From REEB481 sp044360435 (GTDB lineage: Bacteria; Bacteroidota; Bacteroidia; NS11-12g; UBA955): DNA of 35,254 bases. The stretch lies in NCBI GenBank assembly GCA_044360435.1, contig JBIKKI010000011.1:1-35254 (forward strand), given 5' to 3'. Below the pieces are notes generated by a model. That model made no database searches. It was not told the origin of the DNA and worked only from the letters and a program-made list of their open reading frames with translations. A program made the translations under genes and the position numbers. Shown in pieces: positions 17,481 through 25,898 of this stretch (position 1 is the first letter of the stretch; each line of letters begins with the position of its first letter).

Positions 17481-19307
17481 GTGCCTGATTACATCAAGTT
17501 ACTTTCCGACGCTGTTGCGAACCAGATTGCTGCCGGTGAAGTGGTGCAGCGTCCGGCCAGTGTGGTCAAGGAACTGATGGAGAACAGCCTCGACGCCGGC
17601 GCCACGGAAATCCGTTTGTACATGGAAGAAGCCGGAAGCCGGCTGATTCGTGTGATAGACAACGGCAAAGGCATGAGTCCCACGGATGCACGGATGTGCT
17701 GGGAGCGGCATGCCACCAGCAAAATAGCGCGCGCAGAAGACTTGTTCAGCCTGCGCAGTTTTGGATTCCGGGGCGAAGCCATGGCCAGTATTGCCGCGGT
17801 GGCGCAGGTGGAAATGACCACCAGAAGGCCTGATGATGAAACCGCTACGTATATCCGCATTGAAGGCTCCAAGGTGTTGGAACAAGGGATTGCCGCGGCT
17901 CCTGAAGGCACGAGCATCAGCGTAAAGAATCTGTTTTTTAACATTCCTGCGCGGCGCAACTTTCTCAAAAGCCCCTCGGTGGAACTCAGACACATCATTG
18001 ATGAGTTTTGCCGCATGGCACTGGCCTACCCGGAAATCAAGTGCTCGCTCAGCCACCACCAGAATGAAGTGTATCGGCTGGCGCCGGAAAATCAGGCCAA
18101 ACGCATCAGCCAGATTTTGGACCGAATCAAGGAACAGGACCTGCTTCCGGTAGCCGAAGCAACAGACTGGATGAAGATCAGTGGTTATATCGGCAAACCC
18201 GGCACAGAAAGAAAAACCCGTGGCGATCAGTATTTTTATGTGAACCGGCGATTCATCCGAAACAGCTACCTGAACAATGCCGTGCAAACGGCCTTTGACG
18301 GGCTGATTGCTTCGGATGCTTTTCCGTCGTTTGTATTGTTTCTGGAACTGGATCCTTCCCGTGTGGATGTGAACGTGCATCCCACCAAAACAGAAGTAAA
18401 GTTTGATGACGACCGATCCATCTACAGCATCGTTCGTGCTGCTGTGAAACATGCACTTGGCCTGTATAACCTGGTGCCTATGGAACCACATTCAGGTTTG
18501 GGCGGAATCGAGCAACAGCTCAGCGCACCGCCACCGGTGCGGCATGCGCCGCCACCAGTGCCCGGACAAGGTGCAAAGAGGCCTTTTTACAATCCCTTTG
18601 AGCAGGAATGGGCCAAACCACGCTTCCAGCAACCCTGGCAAAAAGCCTTTTCACTGCCCGACATAGAGTCGGAAGCGGATGTACAAACGCAACCCGAGCT
18701 TCCGCTGAACTTTGAGTCCGCACCCGGCATCAACGCAAAAACGAGCAGCACCATCAAACTTCAAGGTGGCCTGATCGCTGCCGGCTTTGAAGGGAACTTA
18801 TATGTATTCGACCAGCAGCGCGCCCATGAACGCGTGCTGTATGAGCAATTCATCAGAGGCGCACACGACCGCAGCAATGCGTCGCAGCAGCTACTGTTTC
18901 CCCGCACCCTGGAATTGAAAGCTGCCGATATGGCGGTACTTGAAACCATGTTGCCCGAACTGCGACAAATGGGCCTGGATATTGCGGTGTTTGGTAAAAA
19001 TACCATCATCGTGAACGGACTTCCGGCAGAACACCAAAGAGGCAGCGAACAGGTGCTGGTAGATGCACTGCTGGAACAGTTCCGCAACCAAAAAGACGAG
19101 CTGAACCTAAGCACTGCCGAACGTGCGGCGCGCGCCCTGGCCCGGCAGCAATCGGTAAGCAACAAGAAAGACCTCAGCGCAGAAGAATCCACAGACCTCG
19201 CCAACCGACTGTTTTCATGCAGTCAGCCCGGCATCACCCCCGACGGCAAACCCGTATTTATCGGTTTTTCCGCCACCAGCATCAACAAACAACTCAAAAA
19301 AAACTAA
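17481..19307 (+). CDS. mutL: DNA mismatch repair protein MutL
   Basis: MutL links mismatch recognition by MutS to strand removal. The 608-residue protein starts with GTG at 17481 and has the GHKL ATPase motifs: ELMENSLDAGAT (E34, N35, D38), VIDNGKGM (60-65), ATSKI (78-82) and FGFRGEAMASI (94-104). The transducer segment includes FYVNRRFIRN and VDVNVHPTKTEVKF. A Pro-rich linker (about 345-420) leads to the C-terminal dimerisation domain. That domain has DQQRAHERVLYE where nicking MutLs have DQHA-x2-E-x4-E. The region that usually carries the A-C-R and C-P-H-G-R motifs reads ARQQSVSNKK and ITPDGKPVF. Endonuclease metal binding thus looks reduced. It heads an operon, with the rhomboid gene starting two bases after its stop. 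Confidence 0.97.
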   Translation: MPDYIKLLSDAVANQIAAGEVVQRPASVVKELMENSLDAGATEIRLYMEEAGSRLIRVIDNGKGMSPTDARMCWERHATSKIARAEDLFSLRSFGFRGEAMASIAAVAQVEMTTRRPDDETATYIRIEGSKVLEQGIAAAPEGTSISVKNLFFNIPARRNFLKSPSVELRHIIDEFCRMALAYPEIKCSLSHHQNEVYRLAPENQAKRISQILDRIKEQDLLPVAEATDWMKISGYIGKPGTERKTRGDQYFYVNRRFIRNSYLNNAVQTAFDGLIASDAFPSFVLFLELDPSRVDVNVHPTKTEVKFDDDRSIYSIVRAAVKHALGLYNLVPMEPHSGLGGIEQQLSAPPPVRHAPPPVPGQGAKRPFYNPFEQEWAKPRFQQPWQKAFSLPDIESEADVQTQPELPLNFESAPGINAKTSSTIKLQGGLIAAGFEGNLYVFDQQRAHERVLYEQFIRGAHDRSNASQQLLFPRTLELKAADMAVLETMLPELRQMGLDIAVFGKNTIIVNGLPAEHQRGSEQVLVDALLEQFRNQKDELNLSTAERAARALARQQSVSNKKDLSAEESTDLANRLFSCSQPGITPDGKPVFIGFSATSINKQLKKN

Positions 19308-19309
19308 CC

Positions 19310-20020
19310 ATGCAGTTTCGCAGCTTCCAGCAATTTCCACCGGCCGTAAAGAACATCATGATCCTGTGCGGCATCATGTTCTTCGGAACCTTCGTGATGG
19401 AAGGCCGCGGCATCAACCTGTATTACATTCTGGGTTTGTTTTATTTCGACTCAGCGTTCTTCAAGCCCTGGCAACTGTTCACACACCTGTTCATGCATGG
19501 CGGATTTGCCCACCTGCTGTTCAACATGCTGGCCCTGTTCACGTTTGGGGTTTTACTCGAGAACATCCTGGGAACGAAGCGCTTCCTCATCCTGTATTTT
19601 GTATCGGCCCTGGGCGCGGTGATGCTCGATTACGGCGTGAAGCTTTGGATGATCCATGAGCGTTACGACTTCTGGTTGATTTCCAAATCGACACAATTTG
19701 CCATTATGAGTGATCCCGGAACCTACCGGGAACTGGCCAACTGGCTGTTCACGCCCATGGTGGGTGCCAGCGGCGCGCTGTATGGCATCATGGTGGCTTT
19801 TGCCACGTTTTTCCCAAACTCGGAAATGATGTTCCTGTTCATTCCGTTTCCCATCAAAGCCAAATACCTGATTCCTATTGTACTGATTCTGGACCTCGGT
19901 CTGGGAATCGGTCAGTTTCGCTGGGATCCGGTGGCACATTTTGCCCATATTGGTGGTGCCGTATTTGGCTATTTTCTGGTGCGTTACTGGAATAAAACCC
20001 GAAGAGATACGTTTTATTAA
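19310..20020 (+). CDS. Rhomboid-family intramembrane serine protease (first of tandem pair)
   Basis: Rhomboids cleave substrates within the membrane. This 236-residue protein has about six helices and the expected catalytic features. These are the oxyanion-region motif THLFMHGGFAHLLFNM (His, His, Asn), the nucleophile S154 in VGASGALYG, and the catalytic H213 in FAHIGGAVFG. I chose ATG 19310, two bases after the mutL stop, because the longer frame from 19217 lies within mutL. The second rhomboid gene starts 12 bases downstream. The substrate is unknown. Confidence 0.92.
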   Translation: MQFRSFQQFPPAVKNIMILCGIMFFGTFVMEGRGINLYYILGLFYFDSAFFKPWQLFTHLFMHGGFAHLLFNMLALFTFGVLLENILGTKRFLILYFVSALGAVMLDYGVKLWMIHERYDFWLISKSTQFAIMSDPGTYRELANWLFTPMVGASGALYGIMVAFATFFPNSEMMFLFIPFPIKAKYLIPIVLILDLGLGIGQFRWDPVAHFAHIGGAVFGYFLVRYWNKTRRDTFY

Positions 20021-20032
20021 GCCCCGAAACAC

Positions 20033-20890
20033 ATGCAGTTTTTAGATCCATTACGTTCAAAATTGGGACTGAGTCGCTCGGCAACCGTTGACCTGATGTT
20101 GCTGAACGTGTTGGTATTTATTGCCACCGGACTGCTTGGATTGATTCCCATCACCCGACCCTTGGTGGACTTGCTGCGCCTGAGGCCGGAATGGGATGCG
20201 CTGCTTGGCCAACCCTGGTCATTGCTCAGCTACATCTTCCTGCATGCCGGCTTCATGCACCTGCTGGGCAACATGCTTTGGCTGTTCTTCATTGGTACCA
20301 TCCTGGAGGACCTGATTGGCAGACAGCACGTGTTCCGGCTATTTCTGCTCGGTGGACTGGCCGGAGGCGTTTTGTTTGTATTGTGCTACAACCTGATTCC
20401 CATGTTTGCACAACAAACCCTGCTGCCTATGGTTGGCGCATCGGGAGGTGTAACGGCCATCATCGTTGCTGCTGCAAGTTTCCGGCCCACTTATACCATT
20501 TACCTCTTTGGCATTTTGCCCATCCAGTTGCGTTGGATTGCGCTGTTCAGGGTGTTTACAGATCTGGCCGGACTGGGCGATGGCATGAATGATGGCGGTC
20601 AGCTGGCACACCTGGGTGGTGCGGCCTTTGGCCTGTTGTACGCCCTCAACCTGAAAGGAACGCTTCCTTCCTGGATGGAGTTTTCCTTGCCCAAAAGAAC
20701 CAAAAAACCCAAGCGCAGCCATCAGGTATGGATCAATTCCCCTGAGCGGAAAGCCAACCCGGGACGCGCCCGAGCCAACAAACCCAACCAGGCAGAAGTT
20801 GATGCGATTCTGGATAAAATCAACAGAAGTGGCTATCAGAGCCTGAGCGAAGAAGAAAAACAAACCCTGTTCCGGGCAAGCAGCGACTGA
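20033..20890 (+). CDS. Rhomboid-family intramembrane serine protease with C-terminal DUF6576-like tail (second of tandem pair)
   Basis: This 285-residue rhomboid keeps the catalytic elements: FLHAGFMHLLGNM (His, His, Asn), S137 in VGASGGVTA and H193 in LAHLGGAAFG. It has six predicted helices up to about residue 210. The soluble Lys/Arg-rich tail (KRTKKPKRSHQ) is followed by AEVDAILDKINRSGYQSLSEEEKQTL, a helical segment typical of Bacteroidota rhomboids (DUF6576-like). The next gene begins one base after its stop. It is only distantly similar to the first rhomboid, so the two probably have different substrates rather than being a recent duplication. Confidence 0.92.
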   Translation: MQFLDPLRSKLGLSRSATVDLMLLNVLVFIATGLLGLIPITRPLVDLLRLRPEWDALLGQPWSLLSYIFLHAGFMHLLGNMLWLFFIGTILEDLIGRQHVFRLFLLGGLAGGVLFVLCYNLIPMFAQQTLLPMVGASGGVTAIIVAAASFRPTYTIYLFGILPIQLRWIALFRVFTDLAGLGDGMNDGGQLAHLGGAAFGLLYALNLKGTLPSWMEFSLPKRTKKPKRSHQVWINSPERKANPGRARANKPNQAEVDAILDKINRSGYQSLSEEEKQTLFRASSD

Positions 20891-20891
20891 T

Positions 20892-21980
20892 ATGGGAACC
20901 TCATGGCTGATGCGGGTACTGAATGTGCTGGCACTGCCCTTTTTCGGGGCAGTATGGCTGGGCTTGCTGCTTTCATGCCTGGCACCTTACGTTGATCCAA
21001 GAACCACAACCTTATTCGCATTCGCCGGCCTGGCCTTCCCATTCTTGTTTCTGATCAACCTGTTTTTCCTGATTTATTGGACTACACAACTGCGCAAACG
21101 CGCCTTGGTATCGCTGTTGGCGCTGTTGCCGGCCCTGTATTTCGCAGGTGCCTACATCCAATTTAGAGGAACATCCTTGCCCCCTGACAAGCAAGGAATC
21201 CGGATTGCATCTTTAAACACCCAGCTGCTGGGCCACCACCAAGGCAGGAATTCCGCTGAGGATGTTGCCGATGCGATGGCCAGAGAAATTCCAACCTTGG
21301 TATGCATGCAGGAATTCCTGAATAAAGGACGAGGCGACAGCAGTACGGTTAAATTCTTTCAAAGAAGACTGCATTTGCCCTATGCCTATTTTGAACGGCT
21401 GAACGATGGCCGCAAATATGGTCAGTACGGCATGTTGATTTTAAGCAGGTACAAACAGATCAAACGCGGCATCATCAACTTCGCCTACAACACAGGGAAT
21501 ATGTGCATTTGGGCAGACATGCTTTATGGTGAAGATACGGTACGTGTGTACAACATCCACTTGCAATCCATCCGCTTTGGCCGATCTGATTATCGCTTCA
21601 TTAAACAGGGCGCTGCCGACAATGAAAAGCGACTGGAAGGCAGCCGCAACATCCTGCGCCGCATGCACCGGGCCTGGAAGATGCGCGCCGAACAGGTTGA
21701 TTCGCTGAAGGCACATTTCGCAGCCTGTCCGCATCCCATCATCCTCACCGGCGACTTCAACGACGCGCCCATGAGTCATGCTTACCACCAGCTGTCGCAG
21801 GGATTGCGCGACGCCTTTCGGGAAAGTGGTTCCGGCCTGAACCGCACGTACCAGGGACCCTTCCCCAGTTTCCGCATCGATTACCTGATGCACAGCGCAT
21901 ACTTCACCTCCTACGATTACAAAACCAACGCCCGGGTGCCCAGCGACCATAAAATGATCGTTGGTACACTCGTACACTGA
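20892..21980 (+). CDS. Membrane-anchored endonuclease/exonuclease/phosphatase (EEP) family protein
   Basis: The 362-residue protein has three N-terminal transmembrane helices (about 8-30, 40-63, 71-89) and then an EEP domain. Catalytic motifs are visible: SLNTQLLG (N109), CMQEF (E141), ILTGDFNDAP (D288, N290) and PSDHKMIVG (D and H near 351-352). EEP enzymes hydrolyse phosphodiester or phosphomonoester bonds in DNA, lipids or sugars. The topology suggests an extracytoplasmic or membrane-associated domain. Position one base after the second rhomboid indicates the same operon as mutL, but a role in mismatch repair is not implied by sequence. Confidence 0.9.
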   Translation: MGTSWLMRVLNVLALPFFGAVWLGLLLSCLAPYVDPRTTTLFAFAGLAFPFLFLINLFFLIYWTTQLRKRALVSLLALLPALYFAGAYIQFRGTSLPPDKQGIRIASLNTQLLGHHQGRNSAEDVADAMAREIPTLVCMQEFLNKGRGDSSTVKFFQRRLHLPYAYFERLNDGRKYGQYGMLILSRYKQIKRGIINFAYNTGNMCIWADMLYGEDTVRVYNIHLQSIRFGRSDYRFIKQGAADNEKRLEGSRNILRRMHRAWKMRAEQVDSLKAHFAACPHPIILTGDFNDAPMSHAYHQLSQGLRDAFRESGSGLNRTYQGPFPSFRIDYLMHSAYFTSYDYKTNARVPSDHKMIVGTLVH

Positions 21981-22022
21981 AATTCCTGATACGGGTCATA
22001 TTCCGCCCTGCGCGGTCTGGTG

Positions 22023-22030
22023 TAATTTTG
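22023..22030 (+). promoter_or_regulatory. Predicted trhO promoter -7 box TAATTTTG
   Basis: TAATTTTG is a full -7 match ending six bases before ATG 22037. An in-frame TTG at 22028 overlaps the box and is an unlikely start. Confidence 0.5.
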
Positions 22031-22036
22031 TGCAAT

Positions 22037-23065
22037 ATGACGGTATTGCATAACCGCATCAATAAAAAAGAACTCAAGGCCCGCATGATGGCCGACCCAA
22101 CACCACGTACCACCATTTCTTTTTACCGCTACGTTCCTATTGAACAGGTGCAGGAGTTTCGCGATCAGCGCTACCGCGAATGGATAAAGCTCGGTGTGCT
22201 TGGCCGCGTTTATGTAGCTCAGGAAGGCATCAACGCACAAATCAGCGTTCCTACCGCGCAGGTGGAGCGCTTCCGCGAAGCGCTGTATCAGCTTCCGGGA
22301 CTGGCTGGTACACGATTGAACTTCGCAGTGGATGACAATGGGAAATCATTCTACAAGCTCGATTTGAAGGTGCGCCACAAAATCGTGGCCGATGGCATTG
22401 ATGACCCCGGGTTCAATCCCGCAGATACCGGCACCCACCTGAAGGCTGAAGATTGGAACCGCCTTTCAGAAGATGAAAATGTGGTGATTGTAGACATGCG
22501 CAATCAATACGAAAGTGAGGTTGGCCATTTCGAAGGTGCCATCCTGCCGGATTGCGACACCTTCCGTGAAGAATTGGATAAAGTCATTCAGCTGATTGGT
22601 GAGGAAAAAGACAAGAAGGTGATGATGTACTGCACCGGCGGCATTCGCTGCGAAAAGGCCAGCGCCTGGATGAAGTACAACGGTTTCCCAAATGTGTATC
22701 AGCTTGAAGGCGGAATCATTCAATACGCCAGACGCATCAAAGAACTGGGATTGCCCAGCAAGTTTCACGGGAAGAACTTTGTGTTTGACGAACGCCTGGG
22801 TGAGCGCATCACTCCTGAAATCATTGCCCATTGCCATCAATGTGGACAGGCTGCAGATACGCATGTGAATTGCGCCAACGACGCCTGCCACCTGCTGTTT
22901 ATTCAGTGCGAGGCCTGTGGACAAAGCATGGAAGGCTGCTGCTCCAATGAATGCCGGGAAGTGATTCACCTGCCCGAAGCTGAACAGCGCGCCCTGCGCA
23001 AACGCATCCGGAAAAACAGCGGCACCGCACATTACCGCGGACTGCGCCTGCTGAACAATCCCTGA
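22037..23065 (+). CDS. trhO: tRNA uridine(34) hydroxylase, rhodanese family
   Basis: TrhO (YceA family) hydroxylates uridine at the tRNA wobble position using an oxygen-dependent route. The 342-residue protein shows the N-terminal acylphosphatase-like part (ISFYRYVPIEQVQEFR, VYVAQEGINAQISVP) and the rhodanese domain with catalytic C199 in MMYCTGGIRCEKASAWMK. A Cys-rich C-terminus (CHQCGQAADTHVNCANDAC, CEACGQSMEGCC) probably binds zinc. I used ATG 22037 because the TTG nine bases upstream lies in the predicted -7 box. It ends convergent with metK at a shared terminator. Confidence 0.93.
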   Translation: MTVLHNRINKKELKARMMADPTPRTTISFYRYVPIEQVQEFRDQRYREWIKLGVLGRVYVAQEGINAQISVPTAQVERFREALYQLPGLAGTRLNFAVDDNGKSFYKLDLKVRHKIVADGIDDPGFNPADTGTHLKAEDWNRLSEDENVVIVDMRNQYESEVGHFEGAILPDCDTFREELDKVIQLIGEEKDKKVMMYCTGGIRCEKASAWMKYNGFPNVYQLEGGIIQYARRIKELGLPSKFHGKNFVFDERLGERITPEIIAHCHQCGQAADTHVNCANDACHLLFIQCEACGQSMEGCCSNECREVIHLPEAEQRALRKRIRKNSGTAHYRGLRLLNNP

Positions 23066-23175
23066 ATGCTTTTTTAACGTGTTGTTGCCGAATTCACCCC
23101 TGTTGCTGCACACAGGCAGCCCAAACCTACTGTGTCGCAATGCACAGATTTCTGCTTGGTATTGAAGGAAAGAAA

Positions 23176-23201
23176 AAGGGTCAGATGAACATCTGACCCT
23201 T
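23176..23201. terminator. Bidirectional intrinsic terminator between trhO and metK
   Basis: AAGGGTCAGATG (23176-23187) pairs perfectly with CATCTGACCCTT (23190-23201), a 12-base-pair stem. The minus strand then has a run of T (complement of GAAAAA), so it is strongest for metK. The plus-strand tail is weaker. Confidence 0.8.
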
Positions 23202-23242
23202 CAAATACCTTCCAAGGCGTAAGCCCGGAAGCAACAAATAAC

Positions 23243-24541
23243 TTACTTCAGTTTAAACGCCTTTTTTACCGCAGGAACCGCATCAAGGGCTTCCCAGGGA
23301 AACAGGGTAACCTTCATGGTCTTTTCGTTTTTCTTACCCTTGTTGAAGGTTTTGGTTATCGTTTTGGTTTCTCGGCCCATGTGTCCGTAGGCAGCGGTTT
23401 CCAGATAAATTGGGGTGCGCAGCTTGAAACGGGTTTCGATGTTGTACGGGCGCAGGCTGAACTCTTTCATGTCCATGATTTTCGCGGCAATTTCGCCATC
23501 TGTCATGTTCACCTTGGAGGTTCCGTACGTGTTCACATAAACACCAATTGGATCCGCCACGCCAATGGCGTAGCTCACCTGCACCAGGCATTCTTCGCAT
23601 ACGCCGGCAGCAACCAGGTTCTTGGCAATGTGACGGGTAGCATAGGCCGCGCTGCGGTCCACTTTGCTCGGGTCTTTTCCGCTGAAAGCGCCACCACCGT
23701 GGGCACCGCGTCCACCGTAGGTATCAACGATGATTTTACGGCCTGTAAGACCGGTATCGCCGTGAGGTCCGCCAATCACAAACTTTCCTGTAGGATTAAC
23801 GTGGAATTTGATGTCGGCACCAAACAAGCCATGGAGCCTTTTGGGCAGCTTCTTCTTCACGGCAGGCACCAGGATTTCGCGCACGTCTTTATCAATCTGC
23901 GCGAGCATGGCTTCGTCTGCTTTTTTTACATCAGCAGCCTTGGGAGATTTAGGCTGGATGAAGTCATCGTGCTGGGTACTGAGCACAATGGCATCAATGC
24001 GCATGGGTTTATGGTCATCTGAGTATTCAATGGTTACCTGGCTTTTGGCATCGGGGCGCAGGTATTTCATCTTTTTACCTTCGCGGCGGATGGCAGCCAG
24101 CTCTTCCAGCAGCATGTGCGACAGGCTCAGCGGAAGGGGCATAAAGTTATCTGTTTCGCTGGTGGCATAACCGAACATCATACCCTGGTCACCGGCGCCC
24201 TGTTCTTCGCGATTTTTACGGTCAACACCCTGGTTGATGTCGGGGCTTTGCTCGTGGATGGCGCTCAGAATGCCGCAGCTGTTTGCTTCAAACATGTATT
24301 CTGCGCGGGTATAACCGATTTTACGAATCACCTCGCGTGCAATTTCCTGAACGTCAAGATTGGCTTCAGATTTTACTTCGCCGGCAAGAACCACCTGACC
24401 GGTAGTCACCAAGGTTTCACAAGCTACTTTACTTTCGGGATCGAAAGCCAGAAAATTGTCAATGAGGGCGTCTGAAATTTGGTCGGCTACTTTGTCCGGA
24501 TGTCCTTCAGATACGGATTCAGATGTGAAGAAATATGGCAT
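23243..24541 (-). CDS. metK: S-adenosylmethionine synthetase
   Basis: MetK forms S-adenosylmethionine from ATP and methionine in the cytoplasm. The 432-residue protein carries the standard motifs: SESVSEGHPDKVADQISDA (H14 region), GAGDQGMMFGYA, the IVDTYGG segment, and GGGAFSGKDPSKVDRSAAY. It is longer than the usual roughly 385 residues because of insertions such as DDFIQPKSPKAADVKKADE and a Lys-rich stretch near FNKGKKNEKTMKV, both common in Bacteroidota. It is transcribed away from the Nramp-type gene and ends at the terminator shared with trhO. There is no room for a long riboswitch leader upstream. Confidence 0.97.
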   Translation of the reverse strand: MPYFFTSESVSEGHPDKVADQISDALIDNFLAFDPESKVACETLVTTGQVVLAGEVKSEANLDVQEIAREVIRKIGYTRAEYMFEANSCGILSAIHEQSPDINQGVDRKNREEQGAGDQGMMFGYATSETDNFMPLPLSLSHMLLEELAAIRREGKKMKYLRPDAKSQVTIEYSDDHKPMRIDAIVLSTQHDDFIQPKSPKAADVKKADEAMLAQIDKDVREILVPAVKKKLPKRLHGLFGADIKFHVNPTGKFVIGGPHGDTGLTGRKIIVDTYGGRGAHGGGAFSGKDPSKVDRSAAYATRHIAKNLVAAGVCEECLVQVSYAIGVADPIGVYVNTYGTSKVNMTDGEIAAKIMDMKEFSLRPYNIETRFKLRTPIYLETAAYGHMGRETKTITKTFNKGKKNEKTMKVTLFPWEALDAVPAVKKAFKLK

Positions 24542-24556
24542 CGTTTAATACAGTCG

Positions 24557-24564
24557 CGAAGATA
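24557..24564 (-). promoter_or_regulatory. Predicted metK promoter -7 box TATCTTCG
   Basis: On the minus strand TATCTTCG matches TAnnTTTG at five of six fixed bases and ends 15 bases before the metK ATG. Confidence 0.35.
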
Positions 24565-24626
24565 AGCATAGAAATAACTTTCATTTGCAATACAGCACCT
24601 ATACCAAAGGCTGGTTTTTACGCTCG

Positions 24627-25889
24627 ATGCCCACCGGAAAAAAGAAACATACAAACCTGAAGGAACTGCTCCGCAAACTCGGACCAGGTTTGATTACCGG
24701 AGCCAGTGATGACGACCCTTCGGGAATTGCAACCTATACCCAGGCAGGTGCTCATTTTGGACCACAGTTTCTATGGACGGCCCTGTTCACCTGGCCACTC
24801 ATGGTGAACATGCAACGCATGTGTGCGCGCATCGGAATGGTGACCCGCAAAGGATTGATGGCGGTGATACGTCAGCATTACCCGGCCTGGGTGAGTGGAT
24901 TTATTTTATTGCTGTCGCTGCCATCCATAGTGCTGAACATCAGCGCCGACCTTGCTGCCGTTGGCGCTGTTGGCCATCTGTTGATTCCGGCAGTGCCACC
25001 GTTGCTCTTCGCCACGATTGCCGCGGTAATCCTGTTGTATGCCATGATCCAATGGAATTATCAGAAGATTTTCCAAGTGCTGAAGTGGCTTACCCTGGCG
25101 CTGGTTTGTTACCTGCTGATTCCTTTCATCACAGCCACCGACTGGGCCACCGCCCTGCACCATACCTTGCTGCCCAACATCCAATGGACGCCCGAATACA
25201 TCCTCATGCTCACGGGAATTCTGGGAACCACCATTTCCCCTTATCTGTTTTTCTGGCAGTCGAATATGGAAGTTGAAGCTTTGCGAAAGCAGCATTTGCC
25301 GGTGGGAAAGAAAAGGTTTGTATCGATGGACAGCGATGTGCGCATCGGAATGGCGCTGAGCAACCTGAGTTTTTACTTCATCATACTCGCTTCAGGAAAT
25401 GTGCTTCATTCAGGAGGTATCAACGAAATTGAAACCATTGCAGATGCCGCATTGGCCCTGCAACCGCTGGCCGGCGATGCTGCATATCTGCTGTTTGCGC
25501 TAGGCATTATTGGAACGGGAGCATTGGCTATTCCCGTGCTTGCGGCAACAACAGCCTACATGACCTCAGAAACCTTTCGTTGGAATGAAGGATTAAACAA
25601 ACGCTATAAACAGGCGCCTAAGTTCTACCGCATCATCATTGCTGCGGTGGGCATTGCGCTGCTGATCAACATGAGCGGCGTAAGCGCTGTGGATCTGCTG
25701 CTCTGGTCTGCCATCCTGTATGGCCTGGTTGCACCGCCACTCATCGTGCTGATTCTGCTGATTGCCAACAACCGCAACATCATGCAGGGCCGCGAAAACA
25801 CCCTTGCCATGAACATTTGGGGATTGGTCACGCTGGCCCTGATGAGCGGCTGTGTTGTATTGCTCCTCGTCCTGAGTGGAATAGACTAA
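24627..25889 (+). CDS. Nramp (SLC11)-family divalent metal transporter, non-canonical
   Basis: The 420-residue membrane protein has about eleven helices and the Nramp N-terminal signature LGPGLITGASDDDPSGIATYTQAG. Helix 1 has D-P-S-G (30-33) instead of the D-P-G-N of manganese/iron transporters. The helix 6 region reads GTTISPYLFFWQSNMEVEAL (about 200-219) and lacks the M-P-H methionine. Such changes characterise divergent Nramp relatives, some of which carry Mg2+ rather than transition metals; substrate here is inference. ATG 24627 gives the normal N-terminus; the upstream in-frame TTG at 24585 lies in a possible -7 box (TTCATTTG, 24580-24587). A small exported-protein gene follows ten bases after the stop. 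Confidence 0.85.
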   Translation: MPTGKKKHTNLKELLRKLGPGLITGASDDDPSGIATYTQAGAHFGPQFLWTALFTWPLMVNMQRMCARIGMVTRKGLMAVIRQHYPAWVSGFILLLSLPSIVLNISADLAAVGAVGHLLIPAVPPLLFATIAAVILLYAMIQWNYQKIFQVLKWLTLALVCYLLIPFITATDWATALHHTLLPNIQWTPEYILMLTGILGTTISPYLFFWQSNMEVEALRKQHLPVGKKRFVSMDSDVRIGMALSNLSFYFIILASGNVLHSGGINEIETIADAALALQPLAGDAAYLLFALGIIGTGALAIPVLAATTAYMTSETFRWNEGLNKRYKQAPKFYRIIIAAVGIALLINMSGVSAVDLLLWSAILYGLVAPPLIVLILLIANNRNIMQGRENTLAMNIWGLVTLALMSGCVVLLLVLSGID

Positions 25890-25898
25890 GTTTGAACC

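Noticed and set aside
24542..24626. SAM riboswitch upstream of metK
   Set aside because: Only 85 bases separate metK from the divergent Nramp gene, with a -7 box 15 bases before the metK start, so there is no space for the aptamer.
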